From the NCBI RefSeq assembly GCF_025558425.1, contig NZ_CP094718.1, forward strand, positions 1,612,001 to 1,676,000: a DNA stretch of 64,000 nucleotides, read 5' to 3'. The DNA comes from Staphylococcus sp. IVB6240. GTDB lineage: Bacteria > Bacillota > Bacilli > Staphylococcales > Staphylococcaceae. Under the pieces are notes generated by a model. The model had not been told where the DNA came from. It did not search any database and saw nothing but the letters and a program-made list of their open reading frames with translations. Position 1 is the first letter of the stretch; each line of letters begins with the position of its first letter. The position numbers were made by a program, and so were the translations under genes. Below are positions 26,732 through 44,579 of the stretch, piece by piece.

Positions 26732-26793
26732 CATTTAATTAACAACACTTATTTGAGAAGAGTCCATTCAACTATTTAAAGGAGCGTATTAAA

Positions 26794-26874
26794 ATGATGA
26801 CGAAGAATGATTCATTCCCTAACCAACAATTTAATATCATTATTTTATTATCACGCCCTGGACTGGAGCTTTAG
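26794..26874 (+). CDS. ilv-leu leader (attenuator) peptide, 26 aa
   Basis: ATG 26794 (a second ATG follows at 26797) with AAAGGAGCG about 10 bp before. The peptide starts MMTKNDSFPNQQFN and contains five consecutive branched-chain codons, Ile-Ile-Ile-Leu-Leu, then SRPGLEL and stop TAG. The run of Ile/Leu codons just before alternative hairpins is classic translation-coupled attenuation. A leucine-rich attenuator peptide ahead of ilvD is known in S. aureus. Confidence 0.9.
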   Translation: MMTKNDSFPNQQFNIIILLSRPGLEL

Positions 26875-26900
26875 TAAGAACTTATTACTAAATTGCTTAA

Positions 26901-26962
26901 GTCCTATTTCTAGTTGAATGGGACTTTCCATAATACGTCCCAATTCAAAATTGGGGCGTATT
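26901..26962 (+). terminator. ilv-leu attenuator (pause, antiterminator and terminator hairpins)
   Basis: Segment 1-2: GTCCTATT pairs with AATGGGAC (26901-26924). Segment 2-3: TTGAATGGGAC can pair instead with GTCCCAATTCAA (one bulge). Segment 3-4: AATACGTCCCAATT pairs with AATTGGGGCGTATT (26932-26962), followed by TTTTATTTT. The 2-3 and 3-4 pairings are mutually exclusive. An additional stem TAGTAA/TTACTA begins at the leader stop codon. Confidence 0.9.
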
Positions 26963-27008
26963 TTTTATTTTCCATAAATAACTGTAAACAACCAAGGAGG
27001 CAACAAAA

Positions 27009-28697
27009 ATGAGAAGTGACATGATTAAAAAAGGTGATCATCAAGCCCCAGCGAGAAGTTTATTACATGCGACTGGGCAAATAAAATCCCCTACTGATAT
27101 GAATAAACCATTTATCGCAATCTGTAATTCATATATTGACATCGTTCCTGGCCATGTCCATTTACGCGAGCTCGGAGATATTGCTAAGGAAGCGATTCGT
27201 GAAGCAGGTGGCGTTCCATTTGAATTCAATACAATCGGTGTCGATGATGGTATTGCAATGGGTCATATCGGTATGCGTTATTCCTTACCAAGTCGTGAAA
27301 TTATTGCGGATGCTGCAGAAACAGTCATCAATGCTCACTGGTTTGATGGAGTCTTCTACATTCCAAACTGTGACAAAATCACACCTGGTATGATGCTTGC
27401 TGCGATGAGAACAAATGTCCCTGCTATCTTCTGTTCAGGTGGTCCTATGAAAGCGGGACTCTCTTCACAAGGAAAAGCATTAACACTCTCATCTATGTTC
27501 GAGGCAGTTGGCGCATTTAAAGAAGACAACATGTCTAAAGAAGAATTTTTAGAAATGGAACAAAATGCATGTCCAACATGTGGGTCATGTTCAGGCATGT
27601 TCACTGCCAACTCAATGAACTGCTTAATGGAAGTTCTCGGACTCGCCCTTCCATACAATGGTACAGCATTAGCCGTCAGTGATGAACGTCGTGAAATGAT
27701 CCGACAAGCTGCCAAACAACTAGTCTACAACGTAAAACATGACATCAAACCACGTGACATTGTCACAAAAGAAGCGATTGATGATGCATTTGCCCTCGAT
27801 ATGGCGATGGGTGGTTCTACTAACACCGTGTTACATACACTTGCAATTGCACAAGAAGCTGGCGTTGATTACGACTTATCTCGCATCAATGAAGTCGCTA
27901 AGAAAACACCATATTTATCTAAAATCGCACCAAGTTCTGCCTACTCTATGCAAGATGTACATGAAGCGGGCGGTGTACCTGCTATCATCAATGAACTGAT
28001 GAAAAAAGAAGGGGTATTACATCCGGATCGCATCACTGTAACAGGCAAAACATTACGTGAAAACAATGAAGGAAAAGAAATTACGAATGATGTCGTAATA
28101 CGTAAACTCGACAATCCTTACGATAAAGAAGGTGGCCTATCGATCTTATACGGCAATATCGCCCCAGATGGTGCTGTTATTAAAGTCGGTGGTGTGGATC
28201 CAAGCATCAAAACATTTACTGGTAAAGCCATCTGTTTTAACAGCCACGATGAAGCCGTTGCCGCTATCGATGATCATACTGTAAAAGCAGGTCATGTCGT
28301 TGTGATTCGCTATGAAGGTCCAAAAGGTGGTCCCGGTATGCCAGAGATGCTTGCCCCTACTTCTTCCATTGTAGGTCGTGGATTAGGAAAAGACGTCGCC
28401 CTCATCACAGACGGTCGTTTCTCAGGCGCAACGCGTGGTATTGCAGTTGGACATATCTCACCTGAAGCCGCTGCAGGGGGCCCAATCGGACTTATAGAAG
28501 ATGGCGATGAAATCACAATCGACTTAACAGACCGCACACTCGATTTACATGTCGATGAAGCAACATTAGCAACACGTAAAGCATCTCAAAAACCTTTCAA
28601 AGCAAAAGTAAAAACAGGTTACTTAGCACGATATACAGCCCTTGTGACAAGTGCAAATACAGGTGGCGTAATCAAAGTGCCAGAAGATTTATTATAA
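27009..28697 (+). CDS. ilvD: Dihydroxy-acid dehydratase
   Basis: 562 residues from ATG 27009 (AAGGAGGCAAC before). Fe-S enzyme of Ile/Val synthesis, third common step. Cluster and active-site segments: [40 protein letters not shown], and C-terminal [12 protein letters not shown] and [11 protein letters not shown]. First structural gene of the nine-gene operon, behind the attenuator. Confidence 0.98.
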   Translation: MRSDMIKKGDHQAPARSLLHATGQIKSPTDMNKPFIAICNSYIDIVPGHVHLRELGDIAKEAIREAGGVPFEFNTIGVDDGIAMGHIGMRYSLPSREIIADAAETVINAHWFDGVFYIPNCDKITPGMMLAAMRTNVPAIFCSGGPMKAGLSSQGKALTLSSMFEAVGAFKEDNMSKEEFLEMEQNACPTCGSCSGMFTANSMNCLMEVLGLALPYNGTALAVSDERREMIRQAAKQLVYNVKHDIKPRDIVTKEAIDDAFALDMAMGGSTNTVLHTLAIAQEAGVDYDLSRINEVAKKTPYLSKIAPSSAYSMQDVHEAGGVPAIINELMKKEGVLHPDRITVTGKTLRENNEGKEITNDVVIRKLDNPYDKEGGLSILYGNIAPDGAVIKVGGVDPSIKTFTGKAICFNSHDEAVAAIDDHTVKAGHVVVIRYEGPKGGPGMPEMLAPTSSIVGRGLGKDVALITDGRFSGATRGIAVGHISPEAAAGGPIGLIEDGDEITIDLTDRTLDLHVDEATLATRKASQKPFKAKVKTGYLARYTALVTSANTGGVIKVPEDLL

Positions 28698-28723
28698 ATT
28701 CTATCAAAATGGAGGTTATTCAT

Positions 28724-30453
28724 ATGTCTCAATTAAAAACAACAGATCATGAACCCACATCAGATACATCAACAACCTTTAAAACAGGTTCCGAACTATT
28801 AGTCGATGCATTAATTGAAGAAAATGTCGAATATATCTTTGGTTATCCAGGTGGTGCTGTTTTACCACTTTACGATACTTTCTATGATGGAAATGGACCA
28901 CAACATATTCTTTATCGACACGAACAAGGTGCCACACACGCTGCTGAAGGATATGCACGTGTTAGTGGCAAACCGGGAGTCGTTGTTGTAACAAGTGGTC
29001 CTGGTGCAACAAATGCGATCACTGGTATCGCTGATGCATATAGTGATTCCCTTCCTTTAGTTGTCTTTACAGGACAGGTCGCATCTCCAGGAATTGGAAA
29101 AGATGCATTCCAAGAAGCAGATATTTTATCCATGACAACACCGATCACGAAACATAACTATCAAGTGCGTGATGTAAATGACATTCCTCGTATCGTTAAG
29201 GAAGCATTCCACGTCGCAAACTCTGGACGTAAAGGACCTGTTGTCATTGACTTCCCTAAAGATATGGGGACATTAACAACAGCAACACCGTATGATGCAA
29301 CGGTTCATACCCCAGGCTATCAAGTAACAACAACACCATTATCTGAAGAGTTAAATGTATTACGTGAACTATTACACCATTCAGAAAAACCACTTGTCCT
29401 TGCAGGTGCAGGTGTCAACTTTGCCAAAGCGAATGACTTACTACAATCATTCGTCACACGTCACAATATTCCTGTAGCAACATCGTTACTTGGTTTAGGT
29501 GCTATCCCTTATGAAAATCCCCTCTTCTTAGGAATGGCTGGTATGCATGGTTCGTATGCAAGCAACATGGCATTAACAGAATGTGATTTATTAATTAACT
29601 TCGGTTCACGATTTGATGATCGTCTCGCTAGTAAGCCAGATGAATTTGCACCAAAAGCAAAAATCGTACATGTCGATATCGATCCATCAGAAATCAATAA
29701 AATCATCCATACTGATTTAGGAATCGTAGCTGATGTGAAAGAAGTACTTGAACAGTTACTCACATTAGATGTAGCTGTTCCTGAACACCAAGCCTGGTTA
29801 GAAGAAGTTGCTAGTTATAAAGCAAAACATCCATTTTCTTACAAAAAAACAGATGATGTTGCATTTAGCAAACCACAACGCGCCATTGAATATATCGGCC
29901 AGTTAACAAACGGCGATGCATATGTCACAACGGATGTTGGTCAACATCAAATGTGGGTGGCACAGTTTTACCCATTTAAAACACACGGGCAACTTATCAC
30001 AAGTGGTGGCCTTGGCACAATGGGCTTTGGTATCCCAGCAGCTATCGGCGCTAAATTCGCCAAACCAAATGAAACAGTTGTCGCTTTTGTAGGTGACGGT
30101 GGCTTCCAAATGACTAATCAAGAAATGGCGTTACTGAATGAGTACAACTTAGATATCAAAATCGTACTCGTGAACAACGGTGTACTTGGTATGGTGAAAC
30201 AATGGCAAGATAAGTTTTTTGATAAACGCTTCTCTCAATCTATTTTTAACAAGCAACCAAACTTCTTAAAAATGTCAGAAGCATATGGTGTGAAAGGCTT
30301 TTTAGTCGATCATGCAGACGACTTAGAAGCCACACTTGATGAAGCATTCAGTTATGAGGGACCGGCTTTGATTGACATTCGAATCTCTCCTACAGAACCT
30401 GTATTACCAATGGTACCAACTGGTAAAGCAAACCATGAAATGGAGGGATTAGA

Positions 30454-30457
<4 letters not shown>
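28724..30457 (+). CDS. ilvB: Acetolactate synthase large subunit
   Basis: 577 residues from ATG 28724 (GGAGG 8 bp before; an in-frame ATG at 28709 overlaps that site). ThDP/FAD enzyme: catalytic Glu in RHEQGATHAAEGYAR, pyrophosphate motif GDGGFQMTNQE ending VLVNN, and IFGYPGGAVLPLYD at the N-terminus. Condenses two pyruvates, or pyruvate with 2-oxobutyrate. Overlaps ilvN by 4 bp. Confidence 0.98.
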
Positions 30458-31976
<1,519 letters not shown>

Positions 31977-31986
31977 TCATTTTTAA

Positions 31987-32077
31987 AATAAGTGCAGGTG
32001 CTACGAGGTTGAGGTATTCATAAACGGTGACTCAACCTCACCCTACCACTTCTTTGTATAAATGCCCTGCGCTTATT
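31987..32077 (+). other. Nested hairpin in the ilvC-leuA gap
   Basis: Outer 12-bp stem AATAAGTGCAGG/CCTGCGCTTATT (one G-U pair) enclosing a perfect 9-bp stem GAGGTTGAG/CTCAACCTC. The leuA Shine-Dalgarno AAGGAG begins 6 bp after the outer stem. There is no U-run typical of a terminator. It could be an RNA processing or stability element, a partial attenuator, or a leader for leuA. Confidence 0.75.
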
Positions 32078-32097
32078 ATTTTAAGGAGTTGTTTACT

Positions 32098-33636
32098 ATG
32101 TCTAGCCATATTCAAATTTTTGATACAACACTACGCGATGGAGAACAAACACCAGGTGTCAGTTTTTCGTTTGATGAACGTTTACAAATTGCATCTCAGT
32201 TAGAACAATGGGGCGTTGATGTGATAGAAGCTGGTTTTCCCGCTTCTAGTGAAGGAAGTTTTCAATCTGTTCAAGCGATTGCACGACATTTGAAACGCAC
32301 CACCGTCACAGGACTTGCACGTTGCCTAAAGTCAGATATTGATGCGGTGTATGAAGCGACTAAAGATGCCGTTTCCCCTTCCATACATGTCTTTATTGCA
32401 ACGAGTCCTATTCATCTCACATCGAAACTCAATATGACAGAAGCTGAAGTTTTATCCTCAATAGATGAACATGTGCGTTATGCGAAAGAACACTTTGACA
32501 TTGTTCAATTCTCACCAGAAGATGCAACACGTACACCTTTACCATTTCTCATTCAAAGTGTTCAAACGGCTGTTGATGCAGGCGCAACCATTATTAACAT
32601 TCCAGATACAGTCGGTTATACGTATCCTCAAGAATATGGTCAGATTTTCAAAATACTCATCCAAGAAATTAAAACATCTCAACCCATTACGTATAGTGCT
32701 CATTGTCACGATGACCTTGGTCTTGCTGTTGCGAACAGTATGGCAGCAATTGAAAATGGTGCAACACGTATTGAAGGAACGGTCAATGGTATCGGAGAAC
32801 GCGCCGGCAATACCGCATTAGAAGAAGTTGCTCTTGGTCTCTATGTCCGACAAGATCATTATCACATACAGACCAACCTTAAACTAGATGCTACTAAACA
32901 AACATCAGACTTAATATCACGCTATGCTGGTTTGCGCGTCCCACGCAACAAAGCAATTGTCGGTAAGAATGCGTTTAGCCATGAATCAGGTATTCACCAG
33001 GATGGTTTCTTGAAAAACCCTGAAACTTACGAGATTATGACCCCTCAACTCGTCGGTGTTAAAAATACGGAATTGCCACTTGGTAAACTTTCTGGACGCC
33101 ATGCATTCCAAGATAAGTTAAAACAACTTGGCTATGACATTGATACTGAAACACAAAAATCACTTTTCAAAGCTTTTAAAGGCATTGCTGATAAGAAAAA
33201 ACATGTCACAGATCGCGATATTCATGCTTTAATTCAAGGTTCAGAACATGAAAAACACGCTGCCTATCAATTAGATGCATTGCAACTACAATTTGTATCA
33301 AAAGGACTACAAAGTGCAGTCGTTGTCTTGAAGGATCATGCAGGTCACACATATCAAGACAGTAGTATCGGTACTGGTTCTATTCTTGCTGTCTATAATG
33401 CGGTCGATCGTATTTTAGATGTAAAACCAAGCTTGATTGATTATCGCATTGATTCCTTAACAGAAGGCCGTGATGCACAGGCAGAAGTACATGTTCAACT
33501 TCAACTTGATAATAAAGAAGTCAGCGGCGTTGGTTTTGATCATGATATTTTATATGCTTCCTGCAAAGCGTATGTTGAAGCCGCATCGCAGTTAGTACCT
33601 TCACCAATTCCATCAAAAGAAGGTGAAAATGCATGA
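32098..33636 (+). CDS. leuA: 2-isopropylmalate synthase
   Basis: 512 residues from ATG 32098 (AAGGAGTT 8 bp before); the longer frame from 32062 runs through the upstream hairpin. Metal-binding [16 protein letters not shown]-x-H in [15 protein letters not shown], and [17 protein letters not shown]. The C-terminal regulatory domain (about 390-512) binds leucine for feedback. First committed leucine step. Overlaps leuB by 4 bp. Confidence 0.98.
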   Translation: MSSHIQIFDTTLRDGEQTPGVSFSFDERLQIASQLEQWGVDVIEAGFPASSEGSFQSVQAIARHLKRTTVTGLARCLKSDIDAVYEATKDAVSPSIHVFIATSPIHLTSKLNMTEAEVLSSIDEHVRYAKEHFDIVQFSPEDATRTPLPFLIQSVQTAVDAGATIINIPDTVGYTYPQEYGQIFKILIQEIKTSQPITYSAHCHDDLGLAVANSMAAIENGATRIEGTVNGIGERAGNTALEEVALGLYVRQDHYHIQTNLKLDATKQTSDLISRYAGLRVPRNKAIVGKNAFSHESGIHQDGFLKNPETYEIMTPQLVGVKNTELPLGKLSGRHAFQDKLKQLGYDIDTETQKSLFKAFKGIADKKKHVTDRDIHALIQGSEHEKHAAYQLDALQLQFVSKGLQSAVVVLKDHAGHTYQDSSIGTGSILAVYNAVDRILDVKPSLIDYRIDSLTEGRDAQAEVHVQLQLDNKEVSGVGFDHDILYASCKAYVEAASQLVPSPIPSKEGENA

Positions 33637-34682
33637 CTTTTCATATTGTAAGTTTACCCGGTGATGGCATTGGACCTGAAATTATGGCAGGTACATTGGA
33701 AGTACTTGCCTCACTCTCACAAAAATTTCACTTTGACTATGAAGTGTCTGAACATTTGATGGGTGGCCGCGCGATTGACGAAACGGGATCCCCTCTCCCA
33801 GAAACAACATTAGCAGCATGTCAACAGGCTGATGCCGTGTTGCTCGCTGCGATTGGTGGCCCACAATGGCAATATCCTACTAACCGACCTGAGCATGGGT
33901 TATTACAATTACGTAAGTCACTTGAATTGTTCGCCAATATTCGTCCAACACGTGTCAGCGAACATACCGTGAACTTATCGCCTTTAAAAGCAGAAATTGT
34001 CGCTGCAACGGACTTAGTCATCGTTCGAGAATTAACAAGCGGTATTTACTTTGGGACACCGAGTCATTGGGATGAAAATGGTGCCGTTGATACATTGAAT
34101 TACGCTAAAAATGAAATTGAACGTATTGTCCATGAAGCATTTAAGCTAGCACAACAACGCCGTAAAAAATTAACTTCTGTTGATAAAGAAAATGTCTTAT
34201 CGTCTAGTAAGTTATGGCGACAGACTGTCGATCGCATTGCAACCCAATACCCTGATGTAACAGTGGAACATTTACTCGTCGATGCATGTAGCATGCATTT
34301 GCTGAAAAGACCAACAGACTTTGATGTGATTGTTACTGAAAATTTATTTGGCGATATTTTAAGCGATGAGGCATCTATGTTACCAGGATCACTTGGTTTA
34401 TCACCTTCTGCGAGCTTTAGTGAATCAGGCCCTGCACTTTATGAACCCATCCATGGCTCAGCACCTGATATCGCAGGACAAAATAAAGCAAATCCATTCG
34501 GTATGTTACTGTCACTCGCTATGTGCCTAAGAATGTCAGTACATCGTGACGATATGGCAACATGGCTAGAAAATGCAGTCGATCACCTGATTGCTCACAA
34601 AATAACCACGCCTGATCTTGGCGGTCAATCAACAACAAACGAGATTTTTGAGGTATTACAATCTCATATCAAGGAGGCATAA
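33633..34682 (+). CDS. leuB: 3-isopropylmalate dehydrogenase
   Basis: 349 residues. NAD-dependent decarboxylating dehydrogenase: [66 protein letters not shown], and [17 protein letters not shown] start overlapping leuA; 3 bp before leuC. Confidence 0.98.
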   Translation: MTFHIVSLPGDGIGPEIMAGTLEVLASLSQKFHFDYEVSEHLMGGRAIDETGSPLPETTLAACQQADAVLLAAIGGPQWQYPTNRPEHGLLQLRKSLELFANIRPTRVSEHTVNLSPLKAEIVAATDLVIVRELTSGIYFGTPSHWDENGAVDTLNYAKNEIERIVHEAFKLAQQRRKKLTSVDKENVLSSSKLWRQTVDRIATQYPDVTVEHLLVDACSMHLLKRPTDFDVIVTENLFGDILSDEASMLPGSLGLSPSASFSESGPALYEPIHGSAPDIAGQNKANPFGMLLSLAMCLRMSVHRDDMATWLENAVDHLIAHKITTPDLGGQSTTNEIFEVLQSHIKEA

Positions 34683-34685
34683 ACT

Positions 34686-36059
34686 ATGGGACGTACATTA
34701 TTTGAAAAAATTTGGGACCATCACGTCATTACTGGACAACCTGGAGAACCCCAATTGTTATATATTGATTTACACCTAATTCATGAGGTGACATCACCAC
34801 AAGCGTTTGAAGGATTGCGACTCCAAAATCGTCCATTAAGAAGGCCTGACCTTACTTTCGGTACACTCGATCACAACGTCCCAACAGTAGATATTTTCAA
34901 TATTAAAGATGATATTGCGAACAAACAAATACAAGCATTACAAAAAAACTGCGAGGACTTTAACGTCCAACTCTTTGATATGGGATCAGATGAACAAGGG
35001 ATCGTTCACATGGTCGGACCTGAAACTGGATTAACACAGCCTGGTAAAACGATTGTTTGTGGGGATTCACATACTGCTACTCACGGCGCATTTGGCGCAA
35101 TTGCGTTTGGGATTGGTACAAGTGAAGTTGAACACGTCTTTGCGACACAAACTCTTTGGCAAACAAAACCTAAAAATTTAAAAATTGAAATTAACGGTAC
35201 TTTGCCACAAGGTGTATATGCAAAAGATATTATCTTACATCTCATCAATCAACATGGCGTGAACTTCGGAACAGGTTATGCACTGGAATTTACAGGAGAC
35301 ACCATTGAACAGTTATCCATGGAAGGTCGTATGACCATTTGTAATATGGCCATTGAAGCAGGTGCCAAATATGGCTTAATGCGTCCAGATGCTAAGACCC
35401 TTGCTTATCTAGAAGGTCGACCATATGCACAGCATCTCGATAAACAACAAGCCTATTGGGCAACGTTATACAGTGATGAAGATGCTGTTTTCGATAAAGT
35501 CATTACATTGGATGTCACGGATCTTGAACCACAAGTTACATGGGGGACAAGTCCTGAAATGGGTGTCAACTTCTCTACACCATTTCCAAATATTGAGAAT
35601 ACAAATGACGCCCGTGCTTATGACTATATGGGACTTCAACCAGGACAAACAGCAGCTGATATTCCACTAGGTTACGTCTTCCTTGGCTCATGTACCAATG
35701 CACGCCTTTCAGATTTAATTGAAGCAAGTAAATTTGTTAAGGGCCAACGAGTACATGACAATATTACAGCCATCGTCGTTCCGGGATCTAGACAAGTTAA
35801 AAAACAAGCAGAAGCATTAGGCTTGGATACTATTTTTAAAGAAGCTGGATTTGAATGGCGTGAACCAGGTTGTAGTATGTGTCTTGGTATGAACCCTGAT
35901 CAAGTGCCAGCAGGTGTTCATTGTGCATCAACAAGTAATCGTAACTTTGAAGGACGACAGGGTAAAGGTTCTCGAACGCATCTTGTCTCCCCTGCCATGG
36001 CAGCCGCAGCAGCCATTCATGGTCACTTTGTAGATGTTAGAAAGGTAGGTCTTGCCTAA
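34686..36059 (+). CDS. leuC: 3-isopropylmalate dehydratase large subunit
   Basis: 457 residues, aconitase superfamily. [4Fe-4S] ligands in [12 protein letters not shown] and [11 protein letters not shown]; substrate region [21 protein letters not shown]-terminal [19 protein letters not shown]. Works with LeuD. Its stop overlaps the leuD start. Confidence 0.98.
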   Translation: MGRTLFEKIWDHHVITGQPGEPQLLYIDLHLIHEVTSPQAFEGLRLQNRPLRRPDLTFGTLDHNVPTVDIFNIKDDIANKQIQALQKNCEDFNVQLFDMGSDEQGIVHMVGPETGLTQPGKTIVCGDSHTATHGAFGAIAFGIGTSEVEHVFATQTLWQTKPKNLKIEINGTLPQGVYAKDIILHLINQHGVNFGTGYALEFTGDTIEQLSMEGRMTICNMAIEAGAKYGLMRPDAKTLAYLEGRPYAQHLDKQQAYWATLYSDEDAVFDKVITLDVTDLEPQVTWGTSPEMGVNFSTPFPNIENTNDARAYDYMGLQPGQTAADIPLGYVFLGSCTNARLSDLIEASKFVKGQRVHDNITAIVVPGSRQVKKQAEALGLDTIFKEAGFEWREPGCSMCLGMNPDQVPAGVHCASTSNRNFEGRQGKGSRTHLVSPAMAAAAAIHGHFVDVRKVGLA

Positions 36060-36628
36060 TGGAAATTAAACCAATTCAAAAATATACAGGAAAAGTGGTC
36101 TCATTATTTCATAACAATATTGATACAGACCAAATCATTCCTAAAGTACATCTTAAACGTATTTCAAAAACAGGTTTCGGCCCTTTTCTATTTGATGAAT
36201 GGCGCTACTTAGAGGATGGTTCAGATAACCCAGAATTTGCATTAAATCAACCAGAAGCACAAGGGGCAAGTATTTTAGTAACTGGTGAAAACTTTGGCTG
36301 TGGTTCTAGTCGTGAACACGCAGCATGGGCTTTAAAAGATTATGGCTTTCAAGTCATTATTGCAGGAAGTTTCAGTGATATTTTTTACATGAATTGTACA
36401 AAAAATGCCCTTCTTCCAATTGCCCTTGATAAAGAGAGCCGAGAACAATTAGCAAAAGAACAAACGATTACCATTGATTTACCGAAACAACAAATTAATA
36501 CATCACATGGTACATGCCATTTCGACATTGATGAAACCTGGAAACACAAATTGGTAAATGGACTGGATGACATTGCCATGACTTTACAATATGAATCACA
36601 AATCTCAGAATACGAGCAACAACATTAA
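36059..36628 (+). CDS. leuD: 3-isopropylmalate dehydratase small subunit
   Basis: 189 residues, swivelling domain partner of Leu[37 protein letters not shown] and the [10 protein letters not shown] loop are diagnostic. Start codon ATG shares a base with the leuC TAA. Confidence 0.97.
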   Translation: MEIKPIQKYTGKVVSLFHNNIDTDQIIPKVHLKRISKTGFGPFLFDEWRYLEDGSDNPEFALNQPEAQGASILVTGENFGCGSSREHAAWALKDYGFQVIIAGSFSDIFYMNCTKNALLPIALDKESREQLAKEQTITIDLPKQQINTSHGTCHFDIDETWKHKLVNGLDDIAMTLQYESQISEYEQQH

Positions 36629-36640
36629 GGAGTGAAAACA

Positions 36641-37909
36641 ATGACTGTCCAAACACAAACTGTCACTGCGAAAGATGTAGAAGATGCATTTTTACGCATA
36701 AATGAAACAGTAAAACAAACCCCTTTAGAGAAGGATCATTATCTATCAATGAAATACGACTGCAACGTCTACTTAAAACGCGAGGACTTGCAATGGGTGC
36801 GTTCTTTCAAACTAAGAGGTGCCTACAATGCTATTTCTGTCTTACCAAAGGAACAACAAAATAAAGGTATTACATGCGCAAGTGCAGGTAACCATGCACA
36901 AGGAGTAGCTTTTACTGCACTTCAACTAAATTTGAATGCCGTTATTTTCATGCCAATTACAACACCTAATCAAAAAGTAAGTCAGGTGCAGTTCTTCGGT
37001 GGTGATAACGTAGAAATTCAGCTCGTTGGCGATACATTTGACGATTGCTTAAAAGAGGCTCTTTCATATACGAATGAACATGACATGACGTTTATTGATC
37101 CATTTAACAACATCTATACCATCGCAGGTCAAGGAACAATCGCAAAAGAAATATTACAAGTTGCAGAAACAGAAAACATTTCATTTGACTATGCCTTTGG
37201 TGCAATTGGTGGTGGCGGTTTGATGTCTGGTGTCGCAACTTATTTTGCACAGAACAGTCCAAAGACACAACTTATTGGTGTTGAACCATTAGGCGCAAGT
37301 AGTATGTATGAAGCAGTTCAACAACAACAAGTCGTGACATTGCCTAATATCGATAAATTTGTCGATGGTGCCTCAGTTGCTCGTGTAGGTGATATTACAT
37401 TTAATATTTGTAATCAGCTCTTACATGATTACGTACAAGTCGATGAAGGCGCTGTATGCTCCACAATCCTTGATATGTATTCTAAACAAGCCATTGTCGC
37501 AGAACCAGCAGGCGCATTAAGTATCAGTGCATTAGAACAATACCGTGAACAAATTAAAGGAAAAAATGTTGTTTGCATCATCAGTGGTGGTAACAATGAT
37601 ATCAACCGTATGAAGGAAATTGAAGAACGTTCATTACTTTATGAAGAAATGAAGCACTATTTCATCCTCAACTTCCCACAACGCCCAGGTGCCTTACGTC
37701 AATTCGTAAACGACGTCTTAGGACCACAAGATGATATCACAAAGTTTGAGTACTTGAAAAAGAGCTCTCAAAATACAGGTACTGTTATCATCGGTATTCA
37801 ATTAAAAAATCACGAAGATCTTCAGCAACTGATTCATAATGTAAATGGCTTTGACCCTAAAAACATTTATATCAATGAAAATAAAATGTTGTATTCACTG
37901 TTGATTTAA
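36641..37909 (+). CDS. ilvA: Threonine dehydratase (threonine deaminase), biosynthetic
   Basis: 422 residues from ATG 36641 (AAGGAG 8 bp before; GTG 36632 overlaps that site). PLP-dependent fold type II: Lys in [25 protein letters not shown], phosphate loop [15 protein letters not shown]-terminal ACT-like regulatory domain (about 330-422, [16 protein letters not shown]) is shorter than the two-ACT form of E. coli, as in Firmicutes. It makes 2-oxobutyrate for isoleucine, closing the operon. Confidence 0.97.
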   Translation: MTVQTQTVTAKDVEDAFLRINETVKQTPLEKDHYLSMKYDCNVYLKREDLQWVRSFKLRGAYNAISVLPKEQQNKGITCASAGNHAQGVAFTALQLNLNAVIFMPITTPNQKVSQVQFFGGDNVEIQLVGDTFDDCLKEALSYTNEHDMTFIDPFNNIYTIAGQGTIAKEILQVAETENISFDYAFGAIGGGGLMSGVATYFAQNSPKTQLIGVEPLGASSMYEAVQQQQVVTLPNIDKFVDGASVARVGDITFNICNQLLHDYVQVDEGAVCSTILDMYSKQAIVAEPAGALSISALEQYREQIKGKNVVCIISGGNNDINRMKEIEERSLLYEEMKHYFILNFPQRPGALRQFVNDVLGPQDDITKFEYLKKSSQNTGTVIIGIQLKNHEDLQQLIHNVNGFDPKNIYINENKMLYSLLI

Positions 37910-37916
37910 GAAGAAA

Positions 37917-37961
37917 AGAGAGAGGGACTATGTACGTTCAAATACATAGTCCCTCTCTCTT
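37917..37961. terminator. Strong terminator after ilvA
   Basis: A perfect 18-bp core stem from AGAGAGAGGGACTATGTA and its complement around an 8-nt loop, followed by TATTTTT; it also faces the rrn operon that arrives on the other strand. Confidence 0.95.
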
Positions 37962-38285
37962 ATTTTTAGGTTCATCTTTTATCATATATACACTTACTAT
38001 GTCTTCTGCTGTCTTCTCAGCCTTCGTTGTTACTACTTATCTCACTACATCGTTTACTATACATAGAACTGGAACAAGATTGCCTTTGTTTGGTTAACCA
38101 GACTCGTCCATAGCAAAAGTGTTTGTACCCGATTCCTTCACGTTCTACTTCTCAATTGATCCCTTTGCTTTCTCTAACAGCTCTCCTACTACCAGGCCTG
38201 TAACGGGACTTCACTGTGTCGGGAGCATTAAATAGGGCAAAACAGTATCGCATATCATTCCACCACAAAAGTGAGCACAAAAAAA
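37962..38285. other. Gene-poor gap between ilvA and the rrn terminator
   Basis: About 320 bp with no reading frame I can support. A short plus-strand frame from ATG 37999 (34 codons, starting MSSAVFSAFVV) has no ribosome site. The stretch 38190-38240 has a local GC rise (CCAGGCCTGTAACGGGACTT). I cannot name it. Confidence 0.5.
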
Positions 38286-38306
38286 GAGAAGTCATATTGA
38301 CCTCTC
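38286..38306 (-). terminator. rrn operon terminator
   Basis: On the minus strand GAGAGGTCA pairs with TGACTTCTC (one mismatch) and is followed by seven T. It lies 11 bp below 5S. Confidence 0.9.
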
Positions 38307-38316
38307 TTCGTAAATT

Positions 38317-38431
38317 ACCTGGCACCTTCCTACTCTAGCGGAACGTCAGTTCAACTACCATCGGCGCTAAAGAGCTTAACTTCTGTGTTCGGCATGGGAA
38401 CAGGTGTGACCTCTTTGCCATTGGCACCAGA
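38317..38431 (-). rRNA. rrf: 5S ribosomal RNA
   Basis: Minus-strand 115-nt gene; its 5' end TCTGGTGCCAATGGCAAAGA pairs with the 3' end GGTGCCAGG. It contains CCCATGCCGAACACAGAAGT, the universal 5S core. Ends are accurate to a few bases. 73 bp below 23S. Confidence 0.97.
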
Positions 38432-38504
38432 TAAAATGAATGTTATACATTCAAAACTAGATAGTAAGTATATCAGTTACACAAACAAAACCTTGTGAAA
38501 AAAT

Positions 38505-43340
<4,836 letters not shown>

Positions 43341-43474
43341 GAAGTAAGCTTGATTAGCTCGTTTGATTGTTTAAGTCAATCACTCTTGAAAGTACTACTC
43401 TGAGCACTCAAATTATCGGAATTAACGTTGACATATTGTCATTCAGTTTTCAATGTTCATATTTTAAAAATTCA

Positions 43475-43548
43475 TGGAGCGGGTGATGGGAATCGAACCC
43501 ACAACATCAGCTTGGAAGGCTGAGGTTTTGCCATTAAACTACACCCGC
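43475..43548 (-). tRNA. tRNA-Gly (anticodon TCC)
   Basis: 74 nt including an encoded CCA. Acceptor GCGGGTG pairs with CACCCGC, anticodon loop CTTCCAA, T-arm GTGGGTTCGATTCCCAT. Lies between tRNA-Leu and 16S. Confidence 0.97.
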
Positions 43549-43585
43549 ATATTAATTTAGATATTGGATATTAAAGTTTAGTTGA

Positions 43586-43668
<83 letters not shown>

Positions 43669-43706
43669 TCGGTAACTTTAAATATCATTTTTTCAGAACG
43701 ATACTT

Positions 43707-43735
43707 ATTATATCAGGGGCGATATTTAATGTCAA
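43707..43735 (-). promoter_or_regulatory. rrn/tRNA promoter, proximal
   Basis: Minus strand TTGACA, 17-bp spacer, TATAAT: a perfect sigma-A consensus, 39 bp upstream of tRNA-Leu. Confidence 0.92.
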
Positions 43736-43800
43736 CATTTTTTAACATTTATTTAATGTTTGTAATCTGTTGTTAACATTTCGTTTTCGCAACATACTCA

Positions 43801-43829
43801 ACTATATCATGTCATCCTGTTCAAGTCAA
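43801..43829 (-). promoter_or_regulatory. rrn/tRNA promoter, middle
   Basis: Minus strand TTGACT, 17-bp spacer, TATAGT. Confidence 0.8.
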
Positions 43830-43873
43830 CAATTATTTTTCATAATGTTTAGCTCGTTCAGTCGACTTTTATC

Positions 43874-43902
43874 ATTATATATAATCTATTTTTCAAAGTC
43901 AA
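43874..43902 (-). promoter_or_regulatory. rrn/tRNA promoter, distal
   Basis: Minus strand TTGACT, 17-bp AT-rich spacer, TATAAT. The remaining 43903-44071 holds nothing I can name. Confidence 0.8.
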
Positions 43903-44071
43903 CACTAAATCATAAATAAAATTTGTTTATTTAATGAACCAAAAGTATATGAATCCTAGAAAAACGAACAATAAATAATATCCTACTTCAAATGTTAAGT
44001 GAATAGAAACTCCTTTTTAAAAAATGTCCCTTTAAAACGAACATAAATCATCTTTTTCCAAACTATAAAAT

Positions 44072-44112
44072 AAGGACGCCAGAATTAATAATTTTCATTT
44101 TCTGTCGTCCTT
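44072..44112. terminator. Terminator of the tex-sprT transcript
   Basis: AAGGACG and CAGAA arms pair with TTCTG and CGTCCTT (one mismatch between), followed on the minus strand by ATTTTATAG. Confidence 0.8.
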
Positions 44113-44129
44113 ATCCATTACTTACTATT

Positions 44130-44579
44130 CTATTTCTTCATTTCTAAAAGTTTGCCACTACATTTACCACATCGCATACGCTTTGTATCTACTTTTCGGA
44201 TACGCATATATTCCGCTCCACAAGTTTTACATTTATAAATATAATTCGCACGTGAGGCATAACTTTGTAGTGGTGCACAAAATCTCGGTGCGCCGACACA
44301 GTTACTTAATCGTTTAAAATCCTCATCCTTATGTTGGTAGCCTTTTCCATCAAGATGTAGAAAATAATGACATAATTCATGCTTAATAATATCTACGAGT
44401 GCTGCTTCGCCAAATGTTTGATATTGTTTCGGATTGATTTCAATATCATGCGTTTTCAATAAATATCGCCCACCTGTTGTACGTAAACGTGAATTGAAAT
44501 ATGCTTGATGTTGAAACGATCTATTGAAGTATTGTTGAGAAATGACTTCAACTAATTCTTGTAACTCCTGATTATTCAT
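44130..44579 (-). CDS. SprT-like zinc protein
   Basis: 149 residues. Metalloprotease-type H-E-x-x-H in DIIKHELCHYFLHLDG, followed by a C-terminal zinc ribbon: YKCKTCGAEY, then RCGKCSGKL. The same SprT-like gene follows tex in S. aureus and Bacillus. The biological role is not established in Firmicutes. Overlaps tex by 8 bp. Confidence 0.9.
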   Translation of the reverse strand: MNNQELQELVEVISQQYFNRSFQHQAYFNSRLRTTGGRYLLKTHDIEINPKQYQTFGEAALVDIIKHELCHYFLHLDGKGYQHKDEDFKRLSNCVGAPRFCAPLQSYASRANYIYKCKTCGAEYMRIRKVDTKRMRCGKCSGKLLEMKK

